Source of the DNA: Streptomyces tuirus
GTDB lineage: Bacteria > Actinomycetota > Actinomycetes > Streptomycetales > Streptomycetaceae
Assembly (NCBI GenBank): GCA_018195615.1
Contig: JAGTPG010000002.1
Span: forward strand, 5,697,501-5,761,500
DNA: 64,000 nt
Reading direction: 5' to 3'
Each line of letters starts with the position of its first letter. The first letter of the stretch is position 1. Shown here in pieces: positions 17,785-26,357 of the stretch. A model generated the notes under the pieces. The model searched no databases and was not told the origin of the DNA. It saw nothing but the letters and a program-made list of their open reading frames with translations. A program made the position numbers and the translations under genes.

Positions 17785-19058
17785 GCAGGACCGACGCCGA
17801 CTGGCCGCCTCTGTGGCACGACGACCCGACGCCGGGCGATCCCGAGGAAGTGGCCGAACTGGGGCGCAAGTTGCGCAAGATGGCCGACATGATCGACGAG
17901 CAGTCCCGGGTCATCAAGGCGCTCGCCTCGGTGGAGGGGTGGGACAGCGAAGCCGGAAAGGGCTTCCACGAGATCGCCGGTGGCACGGCGGACAAGCTGA
18001 AGAAGTCCTTTGAGCGCTACGACGAGGCGGCCAAGGCCGTCGGGGAGGAAGTGCGCGAAGGGAGCTCGGACCAGTTCGCCAGTGAGATGCGCCGCGCGCA
18101 GCGGAAGGCGGACAAGGCGCTTGCTGATTACCGTGAAGCCGAAGCCGATCACGACCTCGCGGACGGCGAGGTGAAGAAGTTCACCGAGAAGTATCCCACG
18201 CATGACATTCCCGCCGCGGAGAAGGAAGAGTACGAGCGCTGGGTCAAGAAGCGCGACGAGGCCCTGCTTCGCATCGGTGACGCGCGCAGAGCGGTGAAGG
18301 ACGCCCGGGAGATCTACGACGACGCGGGGGACAAGGCTGCCCGGCACATCAAGAACGTTGTGCACCACGATGCGGTCCGGGATCCGGGCGGTTTCATGAA
18401 CCTCCTTGCGGACTGGGCGGATATGTTGTCAAACATCTCGGCTGTCCTGTCTGTGCTTGCAGTGATCTGCGCCTTCGTCCCACCTCTTCAGTTCCTGGTT
18501 CCCATCTTCGCGACCCTTGCGGTGGTGACCAGTGCGGCCGCGCTCGCCGGCCATGCGTACGACATGACGGCGCGTGGCGGAAAGGTCGACTGGATGAAGC
18601 TGGGCACCGACGCGCTGGGAGTGCTTCCCGGCTTCGGCGCGCTGAAAGGTCTCAGGGCCCTCAAGGGCCTCAAGGGACTTTCCAAGGTGAAAGCACTCGG
18701 AAACTCGAAGATGTACGCCATGGCTCTCGACGGTGTCGGCCACAACTTCCTGAACGGAGTCGCCGTCAAGCTCACCAACAAGGTGCTCGGCAGGACAGCG
18801 CGAGCCGACCTGATCGACGGCAAGAAGATCACGGGTGTGATCAAGGGGGCAGGCCTCGGGAGCGCTCTGCACAGGATCTTCAGTGGTGAGAACGGTGGGA
18901 CGACTGGTTACCAGGAGCCCGCCAAGGCCGCCACATCCACGCCCACTCCCGCGCCGTCGCCCTCGCCGCGGCCCGCCCGAGCGTCTCACCTACGACGTTC
19001 AACGCGGCCCTGGCGGCATAGGACCGAGCAACCTGTGCAAGGAGCGCATAAGCGATGA
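17781..19058 (+). CDS. putative T7SS-exported effector-like protein, module 1
   Basis: This ~425-residue protein begins DWPPLWHDDPTPGDPEEV, a front motif shared with the module-2 protein at 26767. That motif leads a long helical domain (about residues 1-190, with ERYDEAAKAVGEEV and AQRKADKALADYREAEADHD). This is the layout of actinobacterial T7SS-secreted proteins. A hydrophobic region of two or three helices follows at about 200-260 (AVLSVLAVICAFVPPLQFLV), then a Gly/Lys-rich part and a Pro/Thr linker. No known toxin domain is seen. The last ~20 residues read poorly; one missing base near 18970 would give SPTTFNAALAA ending at 19020. It is coupled to the WXG100-like gene and followed at 19055 by a membrane protein. 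Confidence 0.8.
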   Translation: MSRTDADWPPLWHDDPTPGDPEEVAELGRKLRKMADMIDEQSRVIKALASVEGWDSEAGKGFHEIAGGTADKLKKSFERYDEAAKAVGEEVREGSSDQFASEMRRAQRKADKALADYREAEADHDLADGEVKKFTEKYPTHDIPAAEKEEYERWVKKRDEALLRIGDARRAVKDAREIYDDAGDKAARHIKNVVHHDAVRDPGGFMNLLADWADMLSNISAVLSVLAVICAFVPPLQFLVPIFATLAVVTSAAALAGHAYDMTARGGKVDWMKLGTDALGVLPGFGALKGLRALKGLKGLSKVKALGNSKMYAMALDGVGHNFLNGVAVKLTNKVLGRTARADLIDGKKITGVIKGAGLGSALHRIFSGENGGTTGYQEPAKAATSTPTPAPSPSPRPARASHLRRSTRPWRHRTEQPVQGAHKR

Positions 19059-19651
19059 GCGACGACAATCAGAACCTCGGCCCCCGGGAATTCATCGGCC
19101 GTCGTGGTGGCGACGTCGCCACCTTGATCGACGGCTCGGTGATCGCCGCGGTGCCCGAGGCGAAGCGGGCCGCCGAGGAGGCTCACCAGGAGCTGCGGTT
19201 CGACTTCCTGGACGACCGGGCGGTGCTCGAACTGCTGCACCGACGCCATGAAGACGAAGTTGCCATGTTCAATGCGGGTTTTGTGCATGGAGTGCCCTTG
19301 GCGCTCGTGGGCTTCGGGGCAGTGCTCTACTGGGCCGGGGTGGCTCAGTACTGGGAGACTCCGGCATCGCGCATCGCCTACCTGGCGGTCGCTGGAGCCG
19401 TCCTGGTGCTTCAGATCTTCTTCTTCGTACGAAGTGCGATCTCGCACTGGGGCGATCCGGTGCAGCAGAACCTGCGGGCCCGGGCAGCGAAGTACCGGCA
19501 GATCGCCCACACCGCTCGTCGGGGAGGAGCGGACATCCCCGCTCACTATCCGCACTACGGGCCGTACCCCTTCGCAGCGACATTCCGTCCTGAGGTGGAC
19601 GACCGCGAACAGTCCCAGAGTGAAGGCACAGATGACCACGGAAGTCGTTGA
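19055..19651 (+). CDS. two-helix membrane protein of module 1
   Basis: This is a 198-residue hypothetical protein. A soluble acidic N-terminal half (RGGDVATLIDGSVIAAVPEAKRAA; LLHRRHEDEVAMF) precedes two close membrane helices at about 74-92 and 103-123. The tail is Tyr/Pro-rich (AHYPHYGPYPFAATFRPEV). AAGGAG lies 13 bases before the ATG. It overlaps the next gene by 20 bases. By position it matches the membrane protein at 26344 in module 2. Polymorphic-toxin loci often carry immunity proteins here, so an immunity or docking role is possible but unproven. Confidence 0.72.
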   Translation: MSDDNQNLGPREFIGRRGGDVATLIDGSVIAAVPEAKRAAEEAHQELRFDFLDDRAVLELLHRRHEDEVAMFNAGFVHGVPLALVGFGAVLYWAGVAQYWETPASRIAYLAVAGAVLVLQIFFFVRSAISHWGDPVQQNLRARAAKYRQIAHTARRGGADIPAHYPHYGPYPFAATFRPEVDDREQSQSEGTDDHGSR

Positions 19652-20300
19652 CGAAGCCCAGCGCGACCTCACCGCAAGCGGCGGCATCGAGGTTCGCTGG
19701 ATCATGCCGGAGGGTTTCCTCGAGCTGCCTTTCGAGGCGGACGACCTGGACGAACTGGCCGAACGGCTCGTCGAGCTGGCCAAGCAGGCGCTTCCCGGTG
19801 CCGACGAGGAAGTGCAGATGCAGTACGCCGCGATGTGCGCGGCGCACTACGACGAGTTCATCGAGGCAGGCGTGCAGTACGCCGGCTTCGTCACCACCGA
19901 GGTCGACGGTGCCCGCTGCGTCGCCACAGTGAACGTCAGCCTCCTGGACCTCGACGAGCGAGCCGGCAAGAATCCGGCCGGCTTCATCGCCACGACGATG
20001 CGGCACCTGGAGCTCGGACAGGTCGGCGAAGTGCAGTTGCCCTGCGGCCCGGCGGTGACGTGCGTCGGCAACCGGCCGTCCAGCATCGACGGCAGCCTGA
20101 CGCAGTCGGGGCAGGACGAGTCGATATGGACCTCGTTCATACAGGTCCAGATCCCGCTGAACAACGGGACCGTGCTCCTGCTGGAAATGGGCACGCCGAC
20201 AGCCGAAGGGTGGGACGTCTTCTCCGCCATGTTCGCCGGTGTCGTGAAGAGCGTCCGCCTCTTCGACGTCGACGGATCTCCGTTGGTGATGCCGGGATGA
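19632..20300 (+). CDS. hypothetical protein, alpha/beta family I of the effector module
   Basis: This 222-residue soluble protein has a pattern I see in four places in this region. It opens with a Trp/Pro-rich strand (VRWIMPEGFLELPF), then one long helix (LDELAERLVELAKQALPG), an AGFVT strand, EVQLPCGPAVTCVGN, a strand FIQVQIPLNNGTVLLLEMGTP, and a final amphipathic helix ending FAGVVKSVRLF. The arrangement resembles Mog1/PsbP-type alpha/beta proteins such as actinobacterial LpqN (inference, no search done). It overlaps both neighbours (20 bases upstream, ATGA downstream), so it is expressed with the module. A chaperone or immunity role is plausible. Confidence 0.75.
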   Translation: MTTEVVDEAQRDLTASGGIEVRWIMPEGFLELPFEADDLDELAERLVELAKQALPGADEEVQMQYAAMCAAHYDEFIEAGVQYAGFVTTEVDGARCVATVNVSLLDLDERAGKNPAGFIATTMRHLELGQVGEVQLPCGPAVTCVGNRPSSIDGSLTQSGQDESIWTSFIQVQIPLNNGTVLLLEMGTPTAEGWDVFSAMFAGVVKSVRLFDVDGSPLVMPG

Positions 20301-20875
20301 AGGAGACGGCACCAGGCGATGCCTCATCAAGGGTGGAGGTGCCCAGTGACTACAGACTGTTGGTCCCGCGGGAGTGGTTTCGCATCGACCTCATGCAGGA
20401 TCGCTGGCGCGCTCAACTGAAGACCTTCGTGGACCGGCAGGCAGAGGGCCGTCGGGTTTCCGGGGAGCTCAAGCAAGACGTTTGGGTCACGTTGCGCAAC
20501 ACCGCGGAGGCCGGGCGTGCCCGCGGGGCCATGGAGTTCTTTCTCCTCACGACCACACGGGGCGGCGGCCTCCCGGCCTCGCTCCTCGTGTCCGTGACGC
20601 CGTTGGGCGACACCCCAGTTGAACCGGAGAAGTACGCGGCGTGGCTTGAGCTGCGAGAGCCTGAAGGCTCGAGACGGCAGGGAGTGTCGGTAGTGGAACT
20701 CCCGGCGGGTGCTGCGGTGCGCGTTCTTGATGCCACGACATTGAATTTTCATGTCCTGATGCCCGGCGGGGTGGGTTACTTGACGCTGTCCTTCTCGGCT
20801 CCGCTCACCGGGATGTCCGGCCCCATGGAGCAGCTGTGCGACGCCATTGCGGGTTCTCTGCGGTGGGTCGCGTGA
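20297..20875 (+). CDS. hypothetical protein, second alpha/beta family member of module 1
   Basis: This 192-residue protein follows with an ATGA overlap. It shows the same order of elements as its neighbour and as the protein at 25725: YRLLVPREWFRIDL, then a helix (RWRAQLKTFVDRQAEGRR), LPASLLVSVTP, SVVELPAGAAVRVL, a late strand YLTLSFSAPL, and a last helix ending LCDAIAGSLRWVA. It is best read as a diverged tandem paralogue. There is no signal peptide or membrane helix, so it should act in the cytoplasm. Its downstream stop overlaps the start of a 39-residue membrane protein. Confidence 0.75.
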   Translation: MKETAPGDASSRVEVPSDYRLLVPREWFRIDLMQDRWRAQLKTFVDRQAEGRRVSGELKQDVWVTLRNTAEAGRARGAMEFFLLTTTRGGGLPASLLVSVTPLGDTPVEPEKYAAWLELREPEGSRRQGVSVVELPAGAAVRVLDATTLNFHVLMPGGVGYLTLSFSAPLTGMSGPMEQLCDAIAGSLRWVA

Positions 20876-20991
20876 CGCGCGCCGGCGGCCTGCGAAGTGG
20901 CTTGGGAATGGTCGGGGTGATTCTCGGGCTGATCGTCGGTATGGCCCTGATCCTTCTGGCCATGGGCCTGTGGAAGCGGTTCGCGCGCTAG
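20872..20991 (+). CDS. 39-residue single-helix membrane protein
   Basis: GTG at 20872 overlaps the preceding stop (GTGA) and opens a 39-residue frame. It reads MTRAGGLRSGLG, then one clean membrane helix (MVGVILGLIVGMALILLAMGLW), and ends KRFAR. The charge pattern suits a small N-out or C-in membrane peptide. The tight coupling to the preceding gene argues that it is real. Function is unknown. Confidence 0.6.
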   Translation: MTRAGGLRSGLGMVGVILGLIVGMALILLAMGLWKRFAR

Positions 20992-21003
20992 GCCCTGCCG
21001 ACG

Positions 21004-21414
21004 TTGGTCGACTTGCCTGGCGGCGCCTGGGTAGTCGGTGGTGGCCTTGGTGCGGTCACCGTGTGCGGGGTGGCCGGCGGTCTGTGGTCTGCGTCCGGGG
21101 TCTCGGGCCGGACACGCCTGGCGCGAGGGCTGCATGCTGTGGGCACGGCAGTTTGCTGCACAGCGGCGTTCGGGCCGCTCTTCTTCTTGTTGAGTGCACT
21201 GCCCGGGAAGAACTGCCGCTCAGCGAGCTGTGCGTACATCCCCGGTACCGGCAGCGCGTTCCTCGCTTATGCGCTCAGCGTCGGCGTAGTGGGCTGGCTC
21301 TTCTGGCGTTGGATCAGCGCTCGGTCCGAGGAACAAGTGGCGCGGGAGCGGGAACGAATGCGAAGGCTTCGCAAGAAGGGCAAGGGGAAGAGCCGGGCGG
21401 CGCGTCAGCGGTAG
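21004..21414 (+). CDS. three-helix membrane protein, end of module 1
   Basis: This is a ~136-residue hypothetical membrane protein. It has helices at about residues 8-30, 42-65 and 85-101 (FLAYALSVGVVGWLFWRWI), a CRSASC loop between helices 2 and 3, and a very basic tail (RERERMRRLRKKGKGKSR). The first available start is TTG at 21004, 12 bases after the previous stop; no ribosome site is visible and coupling is likely. It is the last convincing gene of the plus-strand module; beyond it lies decayed sequence. Confidence 0.6.
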   Translation: MVDLPGGAWVVGGGLGAVTVCGVAGGLWSASGVSGRTRLARGLHAVGTAVCCTAAFGPLFFLLSALPGKNCRSASCAYIPGTGSAFLAYALSVGVVGWLFWRWISARSEEQVARERERMRRLRKKGKGKSRAARQR

Positions 21415-21629
21415 CGCACGGCATCGAAGCGGGTCGCTTCCCCCCCCCAACAGCCACGGGTAATTGCACGACCCCACTTCCCTGTGTTCTGAGCGTTGTA
21501 GACCAGGCTGGCATGGGGTGCGAGCGCCACTGTGGCCAAAGAGCCCACGATGGTGTTGTTCACGGTGCGCACCGGGTGCACTCTCCAGGACTGCCATTTC
21601 ATTTGCCCCAGAGACAGCATTGACAGCAC
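21405..21629 (-). CDS. short hypothetical ORF, possible gene fragment
   Basis: This 74-residue minus-strand frame begins at ATG 21629. It contains the protein-like stretch WRVHPVRTVNNTIVGSLATV followed by LAPHASLVYNAQNTGKWGRAI. It may be the C-terminal piece of a secreted beta-rich protein. It ends in a run of nine C/G (21440-21448) where the frame could easily be wrong. It overlaps the end of the plus-strand gene at 21414. I do not recognise it. Confidence 0.3.
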   Translation of the reverse strand: MLSMLSLGQMKWQSWRVHPVRTVNNTIVGSLATVALAPHASLVYNAQNTGKWGRAITRGCWGGEATRFDAVRYR

Positions 21630-21868
21630 AGCGAGGCACGGACCGCCTATGCCCAGGCCATGCGGCGTCGTGGCTTGGCGGATCTTCCCATCGGGCGCGC
21701 CTCTTCCTGTACCTCCTGAAAGAGCTGATCAACGATTGCGTACCGTCACCGGCAGCACCGCTGACAGGGGGTAAGCATTGCAGAGTGCCGCTGATCGGCG
21801 ACGGTGCGCGAGGCGCCCTAGTCCGGTGAGCCAGAGAGCGAACTTCAGTGGGATAAGTAAGGCGCTGC

Positions 21869-22485
21869 TCAGGGGTTGTAGACCGCTAGCTCGTGCGCCA
21901 GCTGTTCCAGGTCCTGTGCGGCGTGCATGATGCGGGCGATGTCCTTCGTAGCGGTCCCCATCACGATATCCGCCCCATGCTCCTCGACCCGCCACGCGTA
22001 GCGTGCACACGCGAGCGGATGCGGAGCGGCATCCTGATTCACGTAACGGAAGGAGGTCAGGCCCTCGCCGAGCCTCTTGGCCTTGAAGCGTTTGACGACT
22101 GGCAGCTCGACCGCTTGAGGATCCTCCGCCATGGTCAATGCCCGCAGTGTCTCCTCGCGAGGGCCCGAAGACGGTCCGATCGCCGCGAACACGGGAAGCG
22201 GCAATTCGTGGGGTGATCGCGATGGAGGAACAACCAGTGGTCCGTGCCAGGTGGGGAGAAGGCTTCGGCGCACTGCGCCAGCGTGCCGGCGACGAAGTCA
22301 ATGCCGTTCAAGCCCGGATCAAGCTCGCGGTCGAGCCACAGGTCCTCGGCTTCCTCGCGGCACCATGCCTGAATGTCGTCCCACTCCTCGAAGGGGCCGA
22401 CGGCGCCATCACGGGGCGGGATCACCGTCCAGGGGTACGGGTCGATGTACTCGACGTCAATGACAGGGAAGAAGGGCTCGCTCAC
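21869..22485 (-). CDS. hypothetical protein at end of module 2, one frameshift
   Basis: Two frames join into one ~205-residue acidic protein. The first runs from GTG 22485: MSEPFFPVIDVEYIDPYPW, EEWDDIQAWCREEAEDLWLD, then TDHWLFLHRDHP. Near 22205 the frame shifts, and it continues ELPLPVFAAIGPS, LRALTMAEDPQAVELPVVKRF and RYAWRVEEHGADIVMG to DLEQLAHELAVYNP at 21869. The start overlaps the stop of the decayed gene upstream (GTGA). It is soluble and unrecognised. By position it could be a cognate or immunity protein of the minus-strand module. Confidence 0.55.
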
Positions 22486-22867
22486 CCACGCCTCAAGCGG
22501 AGGGTCGCCATGACGGCGTCGAACTAATCGACGAGGGCATCGGCCAACTCGTCCTCCGGGTCACCGCCGCCGAGTATCGAGAAGGCAGCCGTAAACCAGC
22601 GATTGGAATCGTCCGGCACGAGACGATGTACTACATGTGGCGTGTGCCAAAATCCGCTCCTCAACCGGGGTCGGCGTCTGCGACAAGTACTCGGCGAACA
22701 ACGAGAGTTCTGCCGAGCTCTTCGACGCGACGATGCTCGTGGATCAGCAGGCCCAATGCCTTCGCCTGATCCTGGAGGTGCGAGCCACGATCCGGCCCAG
22801 CTGCCCGGCGCACCCGGGGACTCAGGCAGTGGCGCCGCCCGGAAGACGATGTGCCAGACGCGCTCAC
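22482..22867 (-). pseudogene. decayed paralogue of the alpha/beta effector-module family
   Basis: Reading from GTG 22867, which overlaps the stop of the membrane gene upstream, the frame soon shifts. The C-terminal part is clearly related to the protein at 25725: VVHRLVPDDSNRWFTAAFSI, then GGDPEDELADALVD, an in-frame TAG at 22524-22526, then FDAVMATLR. The intact paralogue reads LVELFDAVMSTFRW at the same place. The stop codon is a substitution, not a run-length change. This gene therefore looks genuinely dead rather than mis-sequenced. Confidence 0.6.
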
Positions 22868-23253
22868 GCGGGGGCCTGCTTCTTGAGCCGCCGGTCGGCC
22901 ACAAGGATCGTCAGGGAAGAGAGCACCGAAATCACGGCCAGCCAGCTGTAGCCGATGGCCCCGATGATGTTCCAGAATAGGTACATGGCGGCAATGATCT
23001 TGATAGTCTGGGAGAAGTTTGAGCCCATCCGCGGGTTGCGGATGAGTTCTTGGTACCTGAAAAAAAGGACCAACAGCAGTGTAGGCGCAATCATCAACGG
23101 CCATGCCGCGTAGCCGATGGTGAGCCACTCCATTCCGCCGTACTTGCTGCCGAGGTCTTGGAAGGCGAAACAGAGGATCGGTACCAGGGTGCAAGCGGCA
23201 AGAAACTTCATGGCCTGCGATTCCTGTGGGCTTTTCGCCGGTACTGTCGCCAC
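22864..23253 (-). CDS. four-helix membrane protein, module 2 tail
   Basis: This ~129-residue hypothetical membrane protein has helices at about 17-35 (KFLAACTLVPILCFAF), 46-66 (AAWPLMIAPTLLLVLFF), 87-103 and 104-118 (WLAVISVLSSLTILVA). The GTG at 23253 is chosen because GAGGG lies about 10 bases upstream. A TTG at 23295 and an ATG at 23211 are alternatives. It is coupled by GTGA to the decayed gene that follows. No function can be assigned. Confidence 0.62.
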   Translation of the reverse strand: MATVPAKSPQESQAMKFLAACTLVPILCFAFQDLGSKYGGMEWLTIGYAAWPLMIAPTLLLVLFFRYQELIRNPRMGSNFSQTIKIIAAMYLFWNIIGAIGYSWLAVISVLSSLTILVADRRLKKQAPA

Positions 23254-23384
23254 TGTCTCCACTCCCTCGAATGTTTGCTTTTTAGGTTTTCGCAATACTG
23301 GGTTGATGCCGGTCGATTCTTACTCCGGGATGGTCACCAGCGGCTCCGGACTTCAGGTGTCCCATTCCTGGCGCCTGCTCGCTG

Positions 23385-24344
23385 TCAGGAGTCCAACGGA
23401 TCCTTGTAGAGCCGTACGGTGGAGGCAATCTTCCGTATGGTTGCTTCCGGTACCTCGTCCGACACGCCCTTGGCGCCGAAGAACGACCAGGAGGCCAGGT
23501 CTCCTTGGGCGTTCTTGAAGGCGAATGTCCATGCCTTGCCGTCCGTCGAGCACTTCTGCGACTTCTTCACGCCCACAGACCAGGCGGTTCCCAGGCTCCC
23601 CTTGATGCCTGAGGTCGTGGTGAACGGCTCCACGGTGCCCGGCCTCACCTTGGTCTTGTCGGGCTGGGTGAATTGCCCGTACACCCAGGTCTTGGGGTCC
23701 GAGCCGGCTATCTCCTCAGTGCTCCGGGCGCCGTTGTTGCCCCTGGAACCTGCGACGGCCAGCGGCGTGTCCTCCGCGGTGCCGTCCTTGTCCTCGTCGG
23801 AGGTGCACCACTGTTCTTTCAAGTACGCGGGGGCGCGCATCCCGATCAATGGTGTGTCTTCCGGGTCATCGTTCTCGGAGACATACGTGACCCAGCCCGG
23901 GGACTGGAGCGCCCACTGCGGCGGAACGTCGAATGCGATTCCTTGGCTCGGGTTCACCACAACCTTCCAGCCCTTGACCGTGGCGGTCTCTGCGTCTCCG
24001 GCCCGCGGATTGTTCGGACTCGCCTGCGGAGACGATGTCTTAACGGGGTCGGTGCCTGCCCGGTGGTCCTCGCCGCTGCCGAGTAGGAAGAAGCCGGTTG
24101 CGGTCGCGGCTGCTACGACGGCTGTCGCGGCGATGATGGCGACGATCGTGCTGCGGTTGCGGCCACCGCTCGGCGGCGGAGGCGCCGGCATGCCGGCGTG
24201 TTGCGGGGGCGCGTTTGACGCATGCGGCTGCTGGAATGGGCTCGGCTGGTGGTACCCGGGTTGCAGATACGGATTCGATCGCTGCCCGGCAGGCTGCTGC
24301 TGCGGTTCCTGCCCGCCCTCGGGCGGCTGCTTTCCTGGCCACAT
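23385..24344 (-). CDS. membrane-anchored protein with Pro/Gln-rich cytoplasmic head and extracellular domain
   Basis: This 319-residue protein has a disordered Pro/Gln/Gly-rich head (EGGQEPQQQPAGQRSNPY; PAPPPPSGGRNRS, residues 1-63). One membrane helix follows at about 66-90 (TIVAIIAATAVVAAATATGFFLL), then an extracellular alpha/beta domain. That domain includes GWKVVVNPSQGIAFDVPPQW, WCTSDEDKDG, KSQKCSTDGKAWTFAF and a final helix IRKIASTVRLY. Two Cys may pair. The order of elements again suggests a PsbP-like fold. Streptomyces carries many such anchored proteins of unknown role. It lies between module-2 membrane genes on the same strand. Confidence 0.75.
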   Translation of the reverse strand: MWPGKQPPEGGQEPQQQPAGQRSNPYLQPGYHQPSPFQQPHASNAPPQHAGMPAPPPPSGGRNRSTIVAIIAATAVVAAATATGFFLLGSGEDHRAGTDPVKTSSPQASPNNPRAGDAETATVKGWKVVVNPSQGIAFDVPPQWALQSPGWVTYVSENDDPEDTPLIGMRAPAYLKEQWCTSDEDKDGTAEDTPLAVAGSRGNNGARSTEEIAGSDPKTWVYGQFTQPDKTKVRPGTVEPFTTTSGIKGSLGTAWSVGVKKSQKCSTDGKAWTFAFKNAQGDLASWSFFGAKGVSDEVPEATIRKIASTVRLYKDPLDS

Positions 24345-25039
24345 GGGGCGTAACGATACGGTGATCAGCGCCGGAGTGCGGCCGGTCGAGCTGGGCGGAC
24401 TGCTCAGTACTGGCGTCCGTCGGTAGCCCCCGTGCCTGAACTCTGGCCCGAGCGAGCAGGAAGCGGATGCGTGACGGTGACGCCCTGGGCGCCCTTCTGG
24501 CTTACCGCCGCCGGGGAACTCGGCATGCGTGCAGCGGTAGCCACGTGGAGTGCACGTTCGGCTGTCTGGACGGCAACCCGCAATTTCCGAAGGTGCCGTT
24601 GGGGAGTGCTTTCGTCGCCGCCCCGTACCTCACAGAACACACACCCGAGCTGAAGCGGCGCTCCGTCATCGCCGACGCGGCGGCAACGGGCAATGGGCGG
24701 CGCACTTCTGTGTCCGGTGCGGATTTGTGCCCGGCCCGCTCGGCCATCATCCAGCCGTGCCTGCGGCCTCCAGGCCCTACACCAGGCCCTCGAACAGGTC
24801 CGCGAACACCTACCGCTGCTCCGGCCGCGGGAACAAGTACCCCAACCCTGCGGTGAGCGAGGCGAGTTCCTCTGCCCAGCCCTCCACGTGCTCCGGCGCC
24901 CATCAATCAGCATGACCGGACAACGACATCACCGATCAGCAGTCATGAGATCTGAGGCTGCAGTACTTGGCGTACTGGACGGGCACGCGGATGCCGCTCA
25001 ACAATGCTCACCGCTTGAATCCGCCTCAGGCGGCGCCGG
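24345..25039. other. decayed stretch with coding fragments, no intact gene
   Basis: These 695 bases hold several short plus-strand fragments that look coding but change frame repeatedly. At 24467-24660 frame 2 gives HVECTFGCLDGNPQFPKVPL and LTEHTPELKRRSVIADAA. At about 24760-24900 another frame gives LQALHQALEQVREHLPLLRP. I cannot join them into one protein or name the family. They may be remnants of a mobile or toxin-type gene between the two effector modules. Confidence 0.4.
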
Positions 25040-25681
25040 TCAATGGGCGGGCCCGGGAAGCCGGAGCGTCCGGGCGAAGTCGTCCAGTGCCTCCATTGCC
25101 GCGGCGATCACTTCCGGATCGTCGTGGTGCCCGCGGAGGCACACGTCGGGGATGCCGGGCGGGGTGTGCCAGTGATAGGTCACCGAGGTCATCATGATGG
25201 TGCTGTCCGCCGGGTAAGAGCGGGTGACCCGGACACCGTCCTCGCCCAGATGCGGGGAGGCGAAAGCAATGCTGCCGGTGCGTTGCTGCCACTCGGGGAT
25301 GTCCGGGTGCGGCACGGTTAGCGCGCTGAACCCCTCACAGGAAGCCGCGTCAGGAGCTTCACAGTGGATGCGAGTGGCGTGCATCATCAGGGGCATGTAG
25401 GTGAGCGGAATGGGGTGGTAGATGAACGCCTCGTCGGCCTGGAGCTTGTCCCGCATGATGACAAGCGTCTGCTCGTAGAAGCTTTTGTGGAAGCGGCGGA
25501 GCTTACGGGTGAGTTCGATGTTGTGAATGGCGGCCAAACCGATCAGGTGCTGGTCCAGCCATTCCTTGAACGTCCGTTTGTCGATCTGGAGATGAAAATA
25601 ACCCCAGAGGTTCGGATCGGCATCTGTGTCGATGTGGAGCGGGGCGCCGAGGTCTTCGCTCCAGAGGGTGCCGTCTGACAT
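25040..25681 (-). CDS. hypothetical protein of effector module 2
   Basis: This is a 213-residue soluble protein: EDLGAPLHIDTDADPNLWGY, FHLQIDKRTFKEWLDQHLIG, then a helix HNIELTRKLRRFHKSFYEQT. It continues with a strand region (IPLTYMPLMMHATRIHCEAP; SIAFASPHLGEDGVRV) and ends with the helix VIAAAMEALDDFARTLRLPG. The ending is like those of the alpha/beta family members, though overall similarity is weak. ATG 25681 follows the 25725 gene by 43 bases. It is probably transcribed with the module; role unknown. Confidence 0.68.
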   Translation of the reverse strand: MSDGTLWSEDLGAPLHIDTDADPNLWGYFHLQIDKRTFKEWLDQHLIGLAAIHNIELTRKLRRFHKSFYEQTLVIMRDKLQADEAFIYHPIPLTYMPLMMHATRIHCEAPDAASCEGFSALTVPHPDIPEWQQRTGSIAFASPHLGEDGVRVTRSYPADSTIMMTSVTYHWHTPPGIPDVCLRGHHDDPEVIAAAMEALDDFARTLRLPGPAH

Positions 25682-25724
25682 GAGCGGTCTCTTTCGTCGG
25701 GGCGTGGGCGGTGGAGGGAGGTCC

Positions 25725-26357
25725 TCAGGAGTAGCTCCAGCGGAAGGTGCTCATGACGGCGTCGAATAGCTCCACCAGGGTGTCGTAGAAAGCGGGATCC
25801 GAGCCGGGCGCGATCAGGGCGCTGAAGGAGAAGGTGAGGTACTTATCGGGCGTACTGTCCGGGATTGGCACGAAGTACTCGACCCGGCGGTGAGCGACGT
25901 CGACGCCCTGGGCAGCGTCGGCGGGTACATCTCGCTCCGAGCGCATCGCCGCGGTGTCGTCGAGTTCCCGCATCTCGGCTCCGGGAGTCTCGGAGGCGAG
26001 CGCGACCAGGACCGTTTCTGGGCCGCTGTCGGGCGTGACCCGCGGAATCTCGATCGGCTCGGAGGCAACGATCGAGACGGGCAGTGCGACGCCATGGAGG
26101 CGTTCGGTGGGGAGGTAGAGAGTCATTCCTCCCTTGGCACTGGCCCGGCGGACGACCTTCTTCAATTCCTGGGTCAGCTTCAGCCGAGCCTTTGGAATGT
26201 CGTCCTTGGGAAAACCGACGGGCAGCTGTCTGACGGCCTTGCGGACGATGTGGTCCATCGCCTCCTGAGTACCCGTGTGCAGCGGAATCACGTCCCAGCC
26301 GGGCGGCGGCACCAGGTTGAAGCCATTCGGAGCCCGGCGGTGCTCAACGGTGCTCAT
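25725..26357 (-). CDS. hypothetical protein, alpha/beta family member of module 2
   Basis: This 210-residue protein is the best-preserved minus-strand counterpart of the proteins at 19632 and 20297. It opens NGFNLVPPPGWDVIPLH, then a helix (AMDHIVRKAVRQLP), KGGMTLYLPTERLHGVALPV, VEYFVPIPDSTPDKYLTFSF and a last helix ending LVELFDAVMSTFRWSYS. ATG 26357 overlaps the preceding membrane gene by 14 bases. Its existence in both modules in the same place argues for a conserved partnership with the effector-like protein. Confidence 0.75.
   Translation of the reverse strand: MSTVEHRRAPNGFNLVPPPGWDVIPLHTGTQEAMDHIVRKAVRQLPVGFPKDDIPKARLKLTQELKKVVRRASAKGGMTLYLPTERLHGVALPVSIVASEPIEIPRVTPDSGPETVLVALASETPGAEMRELDDTAAMRSERDVPADAAQGVDVAHRRVEYFVPIPDSTPDKYLTFSFSALIAPGSDPAFYDTLVELFDAVMSTFRWSYS

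Noticed and set aside
21630..21868. A plus-strand frame (AYAQAMRRRGLADLPIGRA) as a gene
   Set aside because: It is interrupted after about 20 codons and has no start, ribosome site or recognisable family.
24345..25039. An integrase or transposase gene
   Set aside because: Fragments such as LTEHTPELKRR and ALEQVREHLPLLRP looked suggestive, but no catalytic motif, terminal repeat or continuous frame is present.
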